Positions 6,477 through 13,685 of a stretch of 13,685 nucleotides of DNA are shown piece by piece; the first letter of the stretch is position 1, and each line of letters opens with the position of its first letter. The position numbers and the translations under genes are program-made. The notes under the pieces were generated by a model that worked only from the letters and a program-made list of their open reading frames with translations, made no database searches and had not been told where the DNA came from. This DNA is from JAUUSJ01 sp051880475 (GTDB lineage: Bacteria > Bacillota > Clostridia > Lachnospirales > Lachnospiraceae), in the NCBI GenBank assembly GCA_051880475.1, contig JBJEOA010000029.1, positions 1 through 13,685 on the forward strand, read 5' to 3'.

Positions 6477-6587
6477 ATGATGAATTTTAATAATAAAAAG
6501 AATACTCGAATTATTGCTGCAATTATTGTTATCCTTATTGTACTTACCATGATAGTGGGGATGATTTCTCCATTATTATATTCATAA
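6477..6587 (+). CDS. Small single-pass membrane peptide, 36 residues
   Basis: The frame encodes a basic, Asn-rich start (MMNFNNKKNTR) followed by an uninterrupted hydrophobic helix (residues about 12-30, Ile/Val/Leu rich) and a short tail ending SPLLYS. AGGGAGGA at 6461-6468 is a strong ribosome binding site at good spacing, which is the main reason to believe it is translated. Positive-inside charge suggests the N-terminus stays in the cytoplasm. It lies between the predicted promoter and the AIR-synthase-related gene, 28 nt upstream of that gene, and should share its mRNA. I do not recognise the family. Function unknown. Confidence 0.65.
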   Translation: MMNFNNKKNTRIIAAIIVILIVLTMIVGMISPLLYS

Positions 6588-6615
6588 ATATATTTATAAA
6601 AAAGGGAGAGATTGG

Positions 6616-7605
6616 ATGAATATCGGAAAAATCCCAGAATCTGTGCTAAAACGTTCTGTTTTTAAACAAATTAAAATAAAAGATAGCGAGGCGATTGTCG
6701 GACCTCGAGTAGGAGAGGATGCGGCCGTAATAGGGATGGGGCAAGATGAGGTTGTAATTTTATCTGAGAATCCTGTCATAGGAACTGCTCAAGAGATAGG
6801 AAATCTCGGTGTAATACTAGCAGTAAATAATTTAGTTGCGCAGGGTGCAATTCCCGTTGGAATTATGGTAGATTTGCTCTTGCCGCCTTCTAGCACAGAG
6901 TCAGAACTTCGAAAAATTATGAAAGAACTAGAGGAAGAATGTAAAATTCGCAATATGATAATATTAGGTGGAAACACAGAAGTTACAACGGCGGTTTGTC
7001 TTCCTATTCTTTGTATTACGGGAGTCGGAAGAGAAAAAAGGGAAAATATCATTCGAACTTTTGGTGTGAAACCGGGAGATGATATTATTGTGACAAAATA
7101 TGTCGGACTTTGTGGAACAGCCAAGATTATAAGAAAAAAAGAAACTGAGCTTTTAACAAGATATGCAAAACCATTTCTTGAAGTGGCGAAAAATGTTATA
7201 TCTGAGATTTCTGTTGAGAAAGAAGCAAAGATTGCCAAAGAATTTGGTGTCTCTGCGATGCATGACGTATCAAAAGGAGGAATTTTTGGTGCAATCTGGG
7301 AGATGGCATCAGCCTCAAATATAGGAGTGGAAATTTCTCTCGCCAAAATTCCAATTCGTCAGCATACTATTGAGGTATGTGAGTTTTTTGATTTAAATCC
7401 GTATCAACTTCTTTCAAACGGAAGCTTGCTCATTTGCACACAAAGAGGAAATGAATTAGTAGAACTTTTAGAAAGAGAGAAAATTCCTGCTGCGATAATT
7501 GGAAAGGCAGTTAAGGGCAATGACCGCGTTGTCTACTACGGAGAGGAAAAAAGATTTTTAGAGCCTCCAAAAGGCGACGAAATATATAAGGTGGAAAGAG
7601 AGTGA
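6616..7605 (+). CDS. AIR synthase-related protein (PurM/HypE/ThiL-like fold)
   Basis: This 329-residue protein has the two-domain architecture of the ATP-binding AIR synthase superfamily. The N-terminal domain shows GPRVGEDAAVIG (29-40), a loop of invariant-type residues (EIGNLGVILAVNNLVAQGA, 60-78) and GGNTEVT (118-124). The C-terminal domain begins near GVKPGDDIIVTK and has the glycine-rich MHDVSKGGIFGA (215-226). Superfamily members make ATP-dependent phosphate ester or acyl-phosphate intermediates. HypE's C-terminal PRIC-type cysteine end is absent, so it is not HypE. Where relatives usually read VND(I/L) it reads VNN, replacing a metal-ligand aspartate. GGGAGA precedes the ATG by about 7 nt. 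It is followed after 6 nt by an Lrp gene, suggesting coupling. Substrate unknown. Confidence 0.83.
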   Translation: MNIGKIPESVLKRSVFKQIKIKDSEAIVGPRVGEDAAVIGMGQDEVVILSENPVIGTAQEIGNLGVILAVNNLVAQGAIPVGIMVDLLLPPSSTESELRKIMKELEEECKIRNMIILGGNTEVTTAVCLPILCITGVGREKRENIIRTFGVKPGDDIIVTKYVGLCGTAKIIRKKETELLTRYAKPFLEVAKNVISEISVEKEAKIAKEFGVSAMHDVSKGGIFGAIWEMASASNIGVEISLAKIPIRQHTIEVCEFFDLNPYQLLSNGSLLICTQRGNELVELLEREKIPAAIIGKAVKGNDRVVYYGEEKRFLEPPKGDEIYKVERE

Positions 7606-7611
7606 TTCATA

Positions 7612-8094
7612 ATGAGAGAAGAAATTTTACGTTTATTAGAGCGAAATGGTCGTATTGATTTAAGCGATGCGGCAAAAATGCTTGGAATGACGCAAGTAGA
7701 CCTTGCAAACGAGATAGCACAGATGGAGAAAGAACAAATCATTTGTGGATACACTACATTAATTAACTGGGATAAGACGAGCACGGAGAAAGTGACGGCT
7801 TTGATTGAAGTAAAAGTTACACCACAAAGAGGAAGGGGATTTTCACAGTTTGCAGAAAAAATTTGCCAGTATCCAGAGGTTGAGAGTATGTATTTACTCT
7901 CAGGAAATTACGATTTTATGGTTATTTTACAAGGGAAAACAATGCGAGAAGTAGCGAGATTCGTCTCAGATAAATTGGCAGTAGTTGACTCTGTACTTAG
8001 CACTTCTACACTCTTTGTATTGAAAAAATATAAAGACCACGGCTCTATCTTAGAAAGCAAACCAAAGGCAGAGAGGAGAAGAATTACATTATGA
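7612..8094 (+). CDS. Lrp/AsnC-family transcriptional regulator
   Basis: This 160-residue protein has an N-terminal winged helix-turn-helix (residues about 5-55, with LSDAAKMLGMTQVDLANEIAQMEKE as the helical pair). The linker leads to a C-terminal RAM effector/oligomerisation domain (60-142), which contains the SGNYDFMV block (97-104) related to the family's GxYD signature. Such proteins bind DNA as dimers to octamers and sense amino acids. The gene starts 6 nt after the AIR-synthase-related gene and its stop overlaps the aminotransferase start (ATGA), so the three are probably one operon. The likely targets are its own operon and the aminotransferase, with the ligand perhaps an amino acid that enzyme handles. 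That link is inferred from position. Confidence 0.93.
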   Translation: MREEILRLLERNGRIDLSDAAKMLGMTQVDLANEIAQMEKEQIICGYTTLINWDKTSTEKVTALIEVKVTPQRGRGFSQFAEKICQYPEVESMYLLSGNYDFMVILQGKTMREVARFVSDKLAVVDSVLSTSTLFVLKKYKDHGSILESKPKAERRRITL

Positions 8095-9251
8095 GAAATC
8101 CATTATCAAAAACTATTGTTGAAATTCAACCTTCTGGAATTCGTAAATTTTTTGATATTGCAAATGAGATGGATGATGTTGTTTCTCTCGGTGTGGGAGA
8201 GCCAGACTTTGATACACCTTGGTTTGTGAGAGAAGAGGGAATTTATTCTTTAGAGCAGGGAAAAACTTTTTATACATCTAATGCGGGGCTTTTAGAGCTG
8301 AGAAAAGAAATCGCTGCTTATTTATATAGAAGACAGAAACTTATCTATAATCCTAAAAATGAGATTATTATTACTGTGGGGGGAAGCGAGGCAATCGATA
8401 TTGCTCTTCGTGCAATGATTAATCCAGGAGACGAAGTTATTATCCCAGAGCCTTGTTTTGTTTCTTACGCTCCATGTGCAAAATTAGCGGGTGCTACTGT
8501 AGTTCCGTTACAGTTAAAAGAAGAAAATTCGTTCAAGTTAAAAAAAGAGGAACTTTTAGAATGTATCACCGATAAAACAAAAATTTTAATGATTTCTTAT
8601 CCAAATAACCCGACAGGTGCGATTATGACGAGAGAAGACCTAGAGCCAATTGCTGAGGTGGTAAGAGAAAAAGATTTAATTGTCATATCAGATGAGATTT
8701 ATTCGGAATTATCTTATCATGGAGAACATGTGAGTATCGCAAGTTTAGAGGGAATGCAAGAGAGAACGATTATTATTAATGGATTTTCTAAGGCATATGC
8801 AATGACGGGGTGGAGGCTTGGATATTTAGCCGGACCTGCTCTCATTGCAGAGCAAATGCTAAAAATTCATCAGTTTGCGATTATGGCGGCTCCTACGACA
8901 AGTCAGTATGCTGCCGTGCTGGCGATGAGAGATGGGGATGAGGAAGTAGAAAAAATGAGAGAATCTTATAATCAAAGAAGGAGATTTTTACTTCGAGAAT
9001 TTGAGCGACTTCAAATCCCTTGTTTTGAGCCAGAGGGAGCTTTTTATATATTCCCATGCATTAAGAAATTTGGAATGACTTCTGAGGAATTTGCTACGAA
9101 ACTCTTATATCAAGAGAGGGTGGCAGTTGTGCCTGGAAGTGCTTTTGGAGAGAGTGGAGAGGGATTCCTTCGAGTATCCTATGCTTACTCTATTGATGAG
9201 TTAAAGATAGCACTTGGAAGAATTGAAAAATTTTTATCTACTCTTTTGTAA
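8091..9251 (+). CDS. PLP-dependent class I/II aminotransferase
   Basis: This 386-residue fold-type I enzyme is of usual length. The pyridoxal phosphate lysine is K234 in NGFSKAYAMTGWRLGYLAG. Other family residues are N173 (in NNPTG), D201 and Y204 (in DEIYSEL), R242 (in WRLGY) and the substrate carboxylate arginine R361 (in FLRVSYA). The N-terminal LGVGEPDFDTP (33-43) is the typical start of the aspartate aminotransferase Igamma/PatA-like group. It moves amino groups between an amino acid and a 2-oxo acid. The particular substrate is not readable. Its ATG overlaps the Lrp stop by ATGA, indicating translational coupling and a regulator-enzyme pair. A 45-nt space separates it from trmL, with no evident terminator. 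Confidence 0.93.
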   Translation: MRNPLSKTIVEIQPSGIRKFFDIANEMDDVVSLGVGEPDFDTPWFVREEGIYSLEQGKTFYTSNAGLLELRKEIAAYLYRRQKLIYNPKNEIIITVGGSEAIDIALRAMINPGDEVIIPEPCFVSYAPCAKLAGATVVPLQLKEENSFKLKKEELLECITDKTKILMISYPNNPTGAIMTREDLEPIAEVVREKDLIVISDEIYSELSYHGEHVSIASLEGMQERTIIINGFSKAYAMTGWRLGYLAGPALIAEQMLKIHQFAIMAAPTTSQYAAVLAMRDGDEEVEKMRESYNQRRRFLLREFERLQIPCFEPEGAFYIFPCIKKFGMTSEEFATKLLYQERVAVVPGSAFGESGEGFLRVSYAYSIDELKIALGRIEKFLSTLL

Positions 9252-9296
9252 TCACATTCCACACGAAATAGCTTAGAAAAACGGAGGAAATATAAC

Positions 9297-9788
9297 TTGA
9301 TAAATGTAGTATTATTAGAGCCAGAGATGCCAGCAAATACTGGAAATATTGGAAGAACTTGTGTGGCAACAGGCACAAGGCTTCATTTAATTGAGCCGAT
9401 GGGGTTTTCTATTAGCGATAAAATGGTAAAAAGAGCGGGTCTTGATTATTGGGACAAGCTTGACGTAAGAACTTATATTAATTTTGAGGATTTTTTGGAG
9501 AAAAATTCAAATGCAAAAATTTATATGGCAACGACAAAATCAAAACAGACGTATACAGATGTTTCCTATGAGGAAGACTGCTATATTATGTTTGGAAAAG
9601 AGAGCGCTGGAATACCAGAGGAAATTTTACTTGAAAATAAAGAAAATTGTATTCGAATCCCAATGCTTCCACAGATTCGCTCTCTCAATTTATCTAATTC
9701 CGTATCTATTGTTGTGTATGAGGCACTTAGACAGCTCGAATTTAAAAATATGCAGTTAGAAGGACAATTGCACCACTATGAATGGTAG
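9297..9788 (+). CDS. trmL: tRNA (cytidine(34)-2'-O)-methyltransferase TrmL
   Basis: This 163-residue SPOUT methyltransferase is close to E. coli TrmL (157). Motifs: EPEMPANTGNIGRTC (8-22), FGKESAGIP (99-107) and the knot-forming IPMLPQIRSLNLSNSVSIVV (121-140) with the trefoil-knot S-adenosylmethionine pocket. As known for the family, a homodimer 2'-O-methylates the wobble base of tRNA-Leu isoacceptors in the cytoplasm. The start is TTG at 9297, chosen because GGAGG at 9283-9287 lies at correct spacing and the sequence INVVLLEP is the family N-terminus. A TTG start may keep expression low. The gene ends 7 nt before the assembly gap region begins, with an ATG at 9793-9795 that could start the following gene. 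Confidence 0.95.
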   Translation: MINVVLLEPEMPANTGNIGRTCVATGTRLHLIEPMGFSISDKMVKRAGLDYWDKLDVRTYINFEDFLEKNSNAKIYMATTKSKQTYTDVSYEEDCYIMFGKESAGIPEEILLENKENCIRIPMLPQIRSLNLSNSVSIVVYEALRQLEFKNMQLEGQLHHYEW

Positions 9789-9795
9789 GTAGATG

Positions 9796-9895
9796 NNNNN
9801 NNNNNNNNNNNNNNNNNNNNNNNNNNNNNNNNNNNNNNNNNNNNNNNNNNNNNNNNNNNNNNNNNNNNNNNNNNNNNNNNNNNNNNNNNNNNNNN
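9796..9895. other. Assembly gap (100 N)
   Basis: Exactly 100 undetermined bases, the conventional filler for a gap of unknown size. It removes the start and middle of the HAD gene and could hide other genes. Nothing may be inferred from its length. Confidence 0.98.
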
Positions 9896-10141
9896 AAAAA
9901 ACCAGACCCAACAGGAGTTAATATCATTATGGAGAAATTTGGGTTACAGCCAGAGGAATGTCTTTATATGGGAGATACGAATACAGATATGAAAACTGCG
10001 ATTGCAGCAGGACTTGATGCTGTCGGAGCAGTATGGGGATTTCGAGGAAAAGAGGAATTATCCCAATTTTCTCCTAAATATATGGCAGATACCCCTCTTG
10101 ATGTCGCAAAATTAATTGGATTAGATTTAGAAATCTCATAA
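9896..10141 (+). CDS. HAD-superfamily hydrolase, C-terminal part (phosphoglycolate phosphatase-like)
   Basis: 81 codons remain after the gap. They open with KKPDP, the HAD motif III lysine region, and then carry motif IV, GDTNTDMKTA (residues 26-35 of the fragment), whose aspartates hold Mg2+ in phosphatases. AGLDAVGAVWGFR (38-50) is the usual follow-up in Gph-type enzymes. The N-terminal nucleophile DxD and cap domain are lost in the gap, so the start is unknown. One possible start is the ATG at 9793. The enzyme likely dephosphorylates small phosphate esters. It lies between trmL and mreB on the same strand and probably follows trmL in its transcript, but the gap prevents proof. Confidence 0.85.
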   Translation, partial: KKPDPTGVNIIMEKFGLQPEECLYMGDTNTDMKTAIAAGLDAVGAVWGFRGKEELSQFSPKYMADTPLDVAKLIGLDLEIS

Positions 10142-10190
10142 ATAATAAAAAATATAGTAGTTAATGGGAATAATGAGGAAAATATAAGTA

Positions 10191-10219
10191 TTGAAAAAAT
10201 ACGTAAATTCGTTTATGAT
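10191..10219 (+). promoter_or_regulatory. Predicted promoter of mreB
   Basis: TTGAAA (10191-10196) and TATGAT (10214-10219) are separated by 17 nt. A start near 10226 leaves a leader of about 55 nt with the AAAGGGAAA ribosome binding site. This lets mreB be transcribed independently of the upstream HAD gene. Confidence 0.7.
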
Positions 10220-10281
10220 GAACTAGTGTGCTTAATTTCGCAGGTAGTCATAAATGAAAGAATTAAGAAAGGGAAATAAAT

Positions 10282-11331
10282 ATGGCAGAAGCAGATATTG
10301 GAATTGATTTGGGTACCGCAAATATACTGGTATATGTAAAGGGAAAGGGAATCGCATTACAGGAGCCATCCGTAGTGGCATTTGACCGAGAAAGTGAACA
10401 GTTAGTGGCAATTGGAGAAGAAGCACGTTCTATGATCGGAAAAACACCGGAGGAAATCACAGTTGTTCGTCCTCTAAGACAGGGGGTTATCTCAGATTCT
10501 GTTGTGACAGAGAAAATGTTAGAATATTTTATTCATAAAGTTCCAACGAAAAATATGTTTGGCAAACGTCCAAATATTAATATTTGTGTGCCAAGTGAAG
10601 CTTCCGATGTGGAAAAGGATGCGGTAATAAACGCTACATATAATGCAGGTGCAAGGGAAGTACATCTCATAGAGGAGCCAGTTGCGGCAGCTGTGGGAGC
10701 AGGAATTGATATCACAAAACCTTGTGGACATTTAATCGTAGACATTGGTGGCGGGACAACAGATGTCGCTGTAATTTCTCTTGGAAATAGTGTTGTGAGC
10801 CATTCTATTAAGGTTGCAGGTGATAATTTCGATGAGGCAATTGTTCGATTCATTCGTAAAAAATACAATGTATTAATCGGAGAAAGAAAGGCAGAGGAAT
10901 TAAAGATTAATATCGGAACCCTTAGAGAGGGAGAAGATTTAGGAAATATGCAAGTGACAGGAAGAAATCTTGTGACAGGACTTCCAAAGACAATTGATAT
11001 CACTTCCAAAGAGGTGAGGGAAGTTCTTAAGGACTGTGTGAAAGAGATTATAGATACAATTTATATTGTACTAGAAGAGACTCCACCAGAATTATCGGCC
11101 GATATTTCTGAGCAGGGAATCTTGCTCACTGGAGGCGGTGCATTATTGAATGGTATAGATGAAGTAATTCAAGAAAGCACAGGAATTGAGACACATATTG
11201 CAGAAAATCCTCTAACAGTTGTGGCGGAGGGAACAGGGAAGTTCGTAAGCTTTTTAGAAAGCGGTGCTACGACAACTATCAAAAGAAAGAAAAAAGGATT
11301 TTGGAGTTGGTTAAAAAGTATTTTCTCCTAA
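10282..11331 (+). CDS. mreB: MreB-type actin-like cell-shape protein
   Basis: The 349-residue protein has the actin-fold nucleotide motifs: phosphate-1 IGIDLGTANILVYVKGKG (6-23), phosphate-2 VDIGGGTTDVAVIS (153-166) and adenosine LLTGGGALL (281-289). The loop NMFGKRPNI (91-99) places hydrophobic M92/F93 where bacterial MreB inserts into the membrane. It forms membrane-bound filaments that steer peptidoglycan synthesis. The last 16 residues (334-349, KRKKKGFWSWLKSIFS) form a basic then amphipathic tail not usual in standard MreB of about 335-345 residues. It may be a second membrane anchor. It has its own promoter and terminator and no mreCD neighbours, so it could equally be called a Mbl/MreBH-type paralogue. 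Confidence 0.93.
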   Translation: MAEADIGIDLGTANILVYVKGKGIALQEPSVVAFDRESEQLVAIGEEARSMIGKTPEEITVVRPLRQGVISDSVVTEKMLEYFIHKVPTKNMFGKRPNINICVPSEASDVEKDAVINATYNAGAREVHLIEEPVAAAVGAGIDITKPCGHLIVDIGGGTTDVAVISLGNSVVSHSIKVAGDNFDEAIVRFIRKKYNVLIGERKAEELKINIGTLREGEDLGNMQVTGRNLVTGLPKTIDITSKEVREVLKDCVKEIIDTIYIVLEETPPELSADISEQGILLTGGGALLNGIDEVIQESTGIETHIAENPLTVVAEGTGKFVSFLESGATTTIKRKKKGFWSWLKSIFS

Positions 11332-11394
11332 TCGTATGATGTTAGGTTAAAATATCCCGTAATATCTTTGTTTTTATACATAAAAAACTTATTT

Positions 11395-11422
11395 AGGCTG
11401 TGGCAATTTGCGACAGCCTTTT
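11395..11422 (+). terminator. Rho-independent terminator after mreB
   Basis: AGGCTGT (11395-11401) pairs with ACAGCCT (11413-11419). A mismatch and three more pairs extend the inner stem, and TTTT follows. It closes the mreB unit. Between it and the recD2 start only an AT-rich 6-bp stem (11437-11454) is seen. Confidence 0.75.
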
Positions 11423-11477
11423 GCATATCAATTATGAATTAGAAAAGCCTAATTACTTGAGTGGGAGGTGAGGAAAT

Positions 11478-13685
11478 ATGGAAGAGAAAATTGAGGGATA
11501 TGTATCTCATATTAAATTTAGAAATGAGGAGAATGGATATACAGTTTTGTATTTAGAGGCAGAGGACTTCGATGAAATTTTAGTAGGAAATTTTCCATAT
11601 ATTAATGAGGGAGAATATATTTGTGCTGTTGGAACGTACATAGAACATCCCGTGCATGGACCACAATTTCAAGTGAATTCTTATGAGACAAAAATACCGA
11701 CAGACCACAGAGGAATGGAGAGATATCTCGCATCAGGTGCGATAAAAGGAATAGGAAAGGAACTTGCAAAACGTATTATAAAAAAGTTTAAAAAAGATGC
11801 TTTTCGAATTATTGAGGAAGAGCCAGAGCGTCTTGCTGAGATTAAGGGAATCTCTGATAGAAAGGCTATGGATATCGCAGAGCAATTTCAAGAAAAACAG
11901 GACATGAGACAGGCGATGATGTTTTTATCTGAGTACGGAATTACTGCAAACTATGCGATGAAAATTTATCAGGAATATGGACCAGATTTATATCGCATCG
12001 TGAAAGAAAATCCATATCAAATGGCAGAGGATATATCGGGAATTGGATTTAAAACTGCGGATGAGATTGCAAGAAGAGTTGGTGTTGACCAAGATTCGGA
12101 TTTTAGGATTTGCTCAGGTATTTTATATATATTGATGCAGGGAGTGGCGGCTGGGCATATATATTTGCCAAAGGAAATACTTGTGAGAAAAACGGCGCAA
12201 CTTCTTGGTATTAGCCCAGATTATATAGAGGATCATTTTATGAATCTTGTCTTAGATAAGAAGATTGTGATTAAGACAGAGAATGAGGAAGAGAAAATAT
12301 ATAGTGAGTTTTATTATTTTATGGAGCTTAACACGGCTAATATGCTCTGCGAGAGAAATATTGAGGAGGATATAGACGAAAAAGAGCTTGAAAAGGAAAT
12401 TAAACGAATTGAAGAAGAAGAAAAAATAGATTTAGATGAGCTACAAAGACAGGCAATTCGAATGGCGGCAAAATATGGGGTTTTGATTATTACTGGCGGT
12501 CCGGGAACTGGAAAAACAACGATAATTAATACGTTGATTCGATATTTTGAGGAGCAAAATATGGAAATTATGTTGGCAGCTCCAACTGGTCGTGCGGCAA
12601 AGAGAATGAAAGAGGCAACTGGATATGAGGCATCTACAATTCATAGATTGCTTGAGTTAAATGGAGATGTGGAGTCGAAGGCTAGACTTCAGTTCCAAAG
12701 AAATGAGGAAAATCCGTTAGAGATAGATGTGTTGATTATAGATGAGATGTCCATGGTTGATATCCATCTTATGTATTCGATTTTAAGAGCGACTGTCTGC
12801 GGAACGAGACTTATTTTTGTGGGAGATGCCAATCAGCTTCCGTCGGTTGGTCCTGGAAATGTGCTTCAAGATATGATTGCGTCAAAAGTATTTCCAGTTG
12901 TAAAATTGACGAAGATTTTTCGACAAAAAGAGAGAAGTGATATTGTTCTAAACGCACATAAAATTAATGCAGGAGAAGCTATCTCATTAGATAATAAGAG
13001 CAAAGATTTCTTTTTTTTACATCGAGAAGACCCAAGAGATATTATAGGGGTTATCGTTTATCTTGTGAGGGATAAATTGCCAAATTATGTAGATGCCTCA
13101 AGTTTTGATATTCAAGTATTGACACCGATGAGAAAAGGTGAGCTTGGAGTCGAGAGACTAAATACTGTGCTTCAGTATTATCTTAATCCAGCGGATGGTC
13201 AAAAGGCAGAAAAAGAGGTGCATAATGGTATTTTCCGAGAGGGAGATAAGGTGATGCAGATTAAAAATAATTATAATTTGGGATGGCAGGTTAAAAATAA
13301 GAGAGGATATATCTTAGAAGAAGGTTTAGGGGTATTTAATGGAGATATGGGAAGAATTAAAGAGATTTCATCTTTTTCTGAGAAAGTAACAGTAGAATTT
13401 GAGGAGGGGAGATTGGTGGAATATCCATTTAATCTTCTCGATGAGTTAGAGCTTGCCTATGCAATTACGGTGCATAAATCACAGGGAAGTGAATATCCAG
13501 CTGTTGTTATGCCGATTCTTGGAGGTCCAAGAGTGCTGATGAATCGAAATTTGATTTATACGGCAGTTACAAGGGCAAAACAATGTGTCACTATTGTTGG
13601 AACGGAGTATATGGTAAATTCTATGATTCAAAATACGACAGAGCAAAGAAGGTATACGAATCTTGATATGAGGATTCGGGAGATG
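11478..13685 (+). CDS. recD2: RecD2-type ATP-dependent DNA helicase, 3' end cut by window
   Basis: An open frame of 736 codons runs to the last base. RecD2 proteins are about 740 residues, so only a few residues are missing. The N-terminal OB-like region (1-70) is followed by helix-hairpin-helix repeats (LASGAIKGIGKELAKRI, 84-100). Walker A is GGPGTGKTT (340-348), Walker B is IIDE with D422/E423, motif III is GDANQLPSVGPG (449-460), and VHKSQG (665-670) is near the C-terminal helicase motif. It is a 5'-3' superfamily 1B helicase used in DNA repair and recombination in bacteria lacking RecBCD. GGGAGGTGAGG (11463-11473) is an excellent ribosome binding site. Nearby mreB is closed by its own terminator, so a promoter should lie in 11423-11462, but none is convincing. 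Confidence 0.95.
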   Translation, partial: MEEKIEGYVSHIKFRNEENGYTVLYLEAEDFDEILVGNFPYINEGEYICAVGTYIEHPVHGPQFQVNSYETKIPTDHRGMERYLASGAIKGIGKELAKRIIKKFKKDAFRIIEEEPERLAEIKGISDRKAMDIAEQFQEKQDMRQAMMFLSEYGITANYAMKIYQEYGPDLYRIVKENPYQMAEDISGIGFKTADEIARRVGVDQDSDFRICSGILYILMQGVAAGHIYLPKEILVRKTAQLLGISPDYIEDHFMNLVLDKKIVIKTENEEEKIYSEFYYFMELNTANMLCERNIEEDIDEKELEKEIKRIEEEEKIDLDELQRQAIRMAAKYGVLIITGGPGTGKTTIINTLIRYFEEQNMEIMLAAPTGRAAKRMKEATGYEASTIHRLLELNGDVESKARLQFQRNEENPLEIDVLIIDEMSMVDIHLMYSILRATVCGTRLIFVGDANQLPSVGPGNVLQDMIASKVFPVVKLTKIFRQKERSDIVLNAHKINAGEAISLDNKSKDFFFLHREDPRDIIGVIVYLVRDKLPNYVDASSFDIQVLTPMRKGELGVERLNTVLQYYLNPADGQKAEKEVHNGIFREGDKVMQIKNNYNLGWQVKNKRGYILEEGLGVFNGDMGRIKEISSFSEKVTVEFEEGRLVEYPFNLLDELELAYAITVHKSQGSEYPAVVMPILGGPRVLMNRNLIYTAVTRAKQCVTIVGTEYMVNSMIQNTTEQRRYTNLDMRIREM

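Noticed and set aside
6789..7346. 185-codon minus-strand frame antisense to the AIR-synthase-related gene
   Set aside because: It is Ser/Ile/Thr rich with no recognisable domain, and lies wholly inside a convincing gene on the other strand.
6616..7605. Assignment as hydrogenase maturation protein HypE
   Set aside because: The essential C-terminal cysteine motif is missing and no other hyp genes are nearby.
10533..11009. 158-codon minus-strand frame antisense to mreB
   Set aside because: It is a shadow of the mreB codon pattern with no family resemblance and no ribosome binding site of note.

Overview
The window is AT-rich DNA with Gram-positive features: strong purine ribosome binding sites, sigma-A-type promoters (TTGACT-17-TATAAT), CDP-glycerol polymerase-family enzymes, a standalone MreB and a RecD2-type helicase without RecBC. 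Gene content and style point to a Clostridia member, most likely Lachnospiraceae. That placement is inference from pattern recognition, not a database result. A run of exactly 100 N (9796-9895) shows this is a draft scaffold with a gap of unknown true size.

Layout. The left edge holds the 5' part of a tRNA-Phe gene on the minus strand with its own strong promoter. Next comes a 67-bp inverted-repeat element. After it is a minus-strand two-gene unit: a surface lipoprotein whose C-terminal domain is a barnase-type ribonuclease, followed 3 nt later by its barstar-type inhibitor. The 344 bases between the ribonuclease start and the next gene (1097-1440) hold no gene but are rich in signals. These are a hairpin touching the ribonuclease ribosome binding site, a promoter in each direction, a pair of 23-nt direct repeats between those promoters, and a small leader hairpin.

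Two CDP-glycerol glycerophosphotransferase-family genes (teichoic-acid or glycopolymer synthesis) follow. They converge on one shared bidirectional terminator. The second is divergent from a cobalamin-binding/radical SAM gene (DUF4080 type), and the two promoters overlap on a palindromic -10 region.

From about 6390 to the gap is a compact co-directional cluster: a 36-residue membrane peptide, an AIR-synthase-related protein, an Lrp/AsnC regulator, a class I/II aminotransferase (the last two overlap by ATGA), the tRNA methyltransferase TrmL (TTG start), and after the gap the tail of a HAD phosphatase. mreB then has its own promoter and terminator. The window ends inside a nearly complete recD2 gene.

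How the genes work together. The barnase/barstar pair is a self-contained toxin-immunity unit beside a tRNA gene. The two transferases concern the cell-surface polymer. The Lrp-aminotransferase pair looks like a regulated amino-acid metabolism unit. TrmL, MreB and RecD2 are housekeeping functions. The most noteworthy items are the lipid-anchored ribonuclease with immunity gene and its elaborate leader, a dispersed element that encodes the start MPxSKG in both copies, the FtsA-like amphipathic tail on MreB, and the overlapping divergent promoters near 4445.
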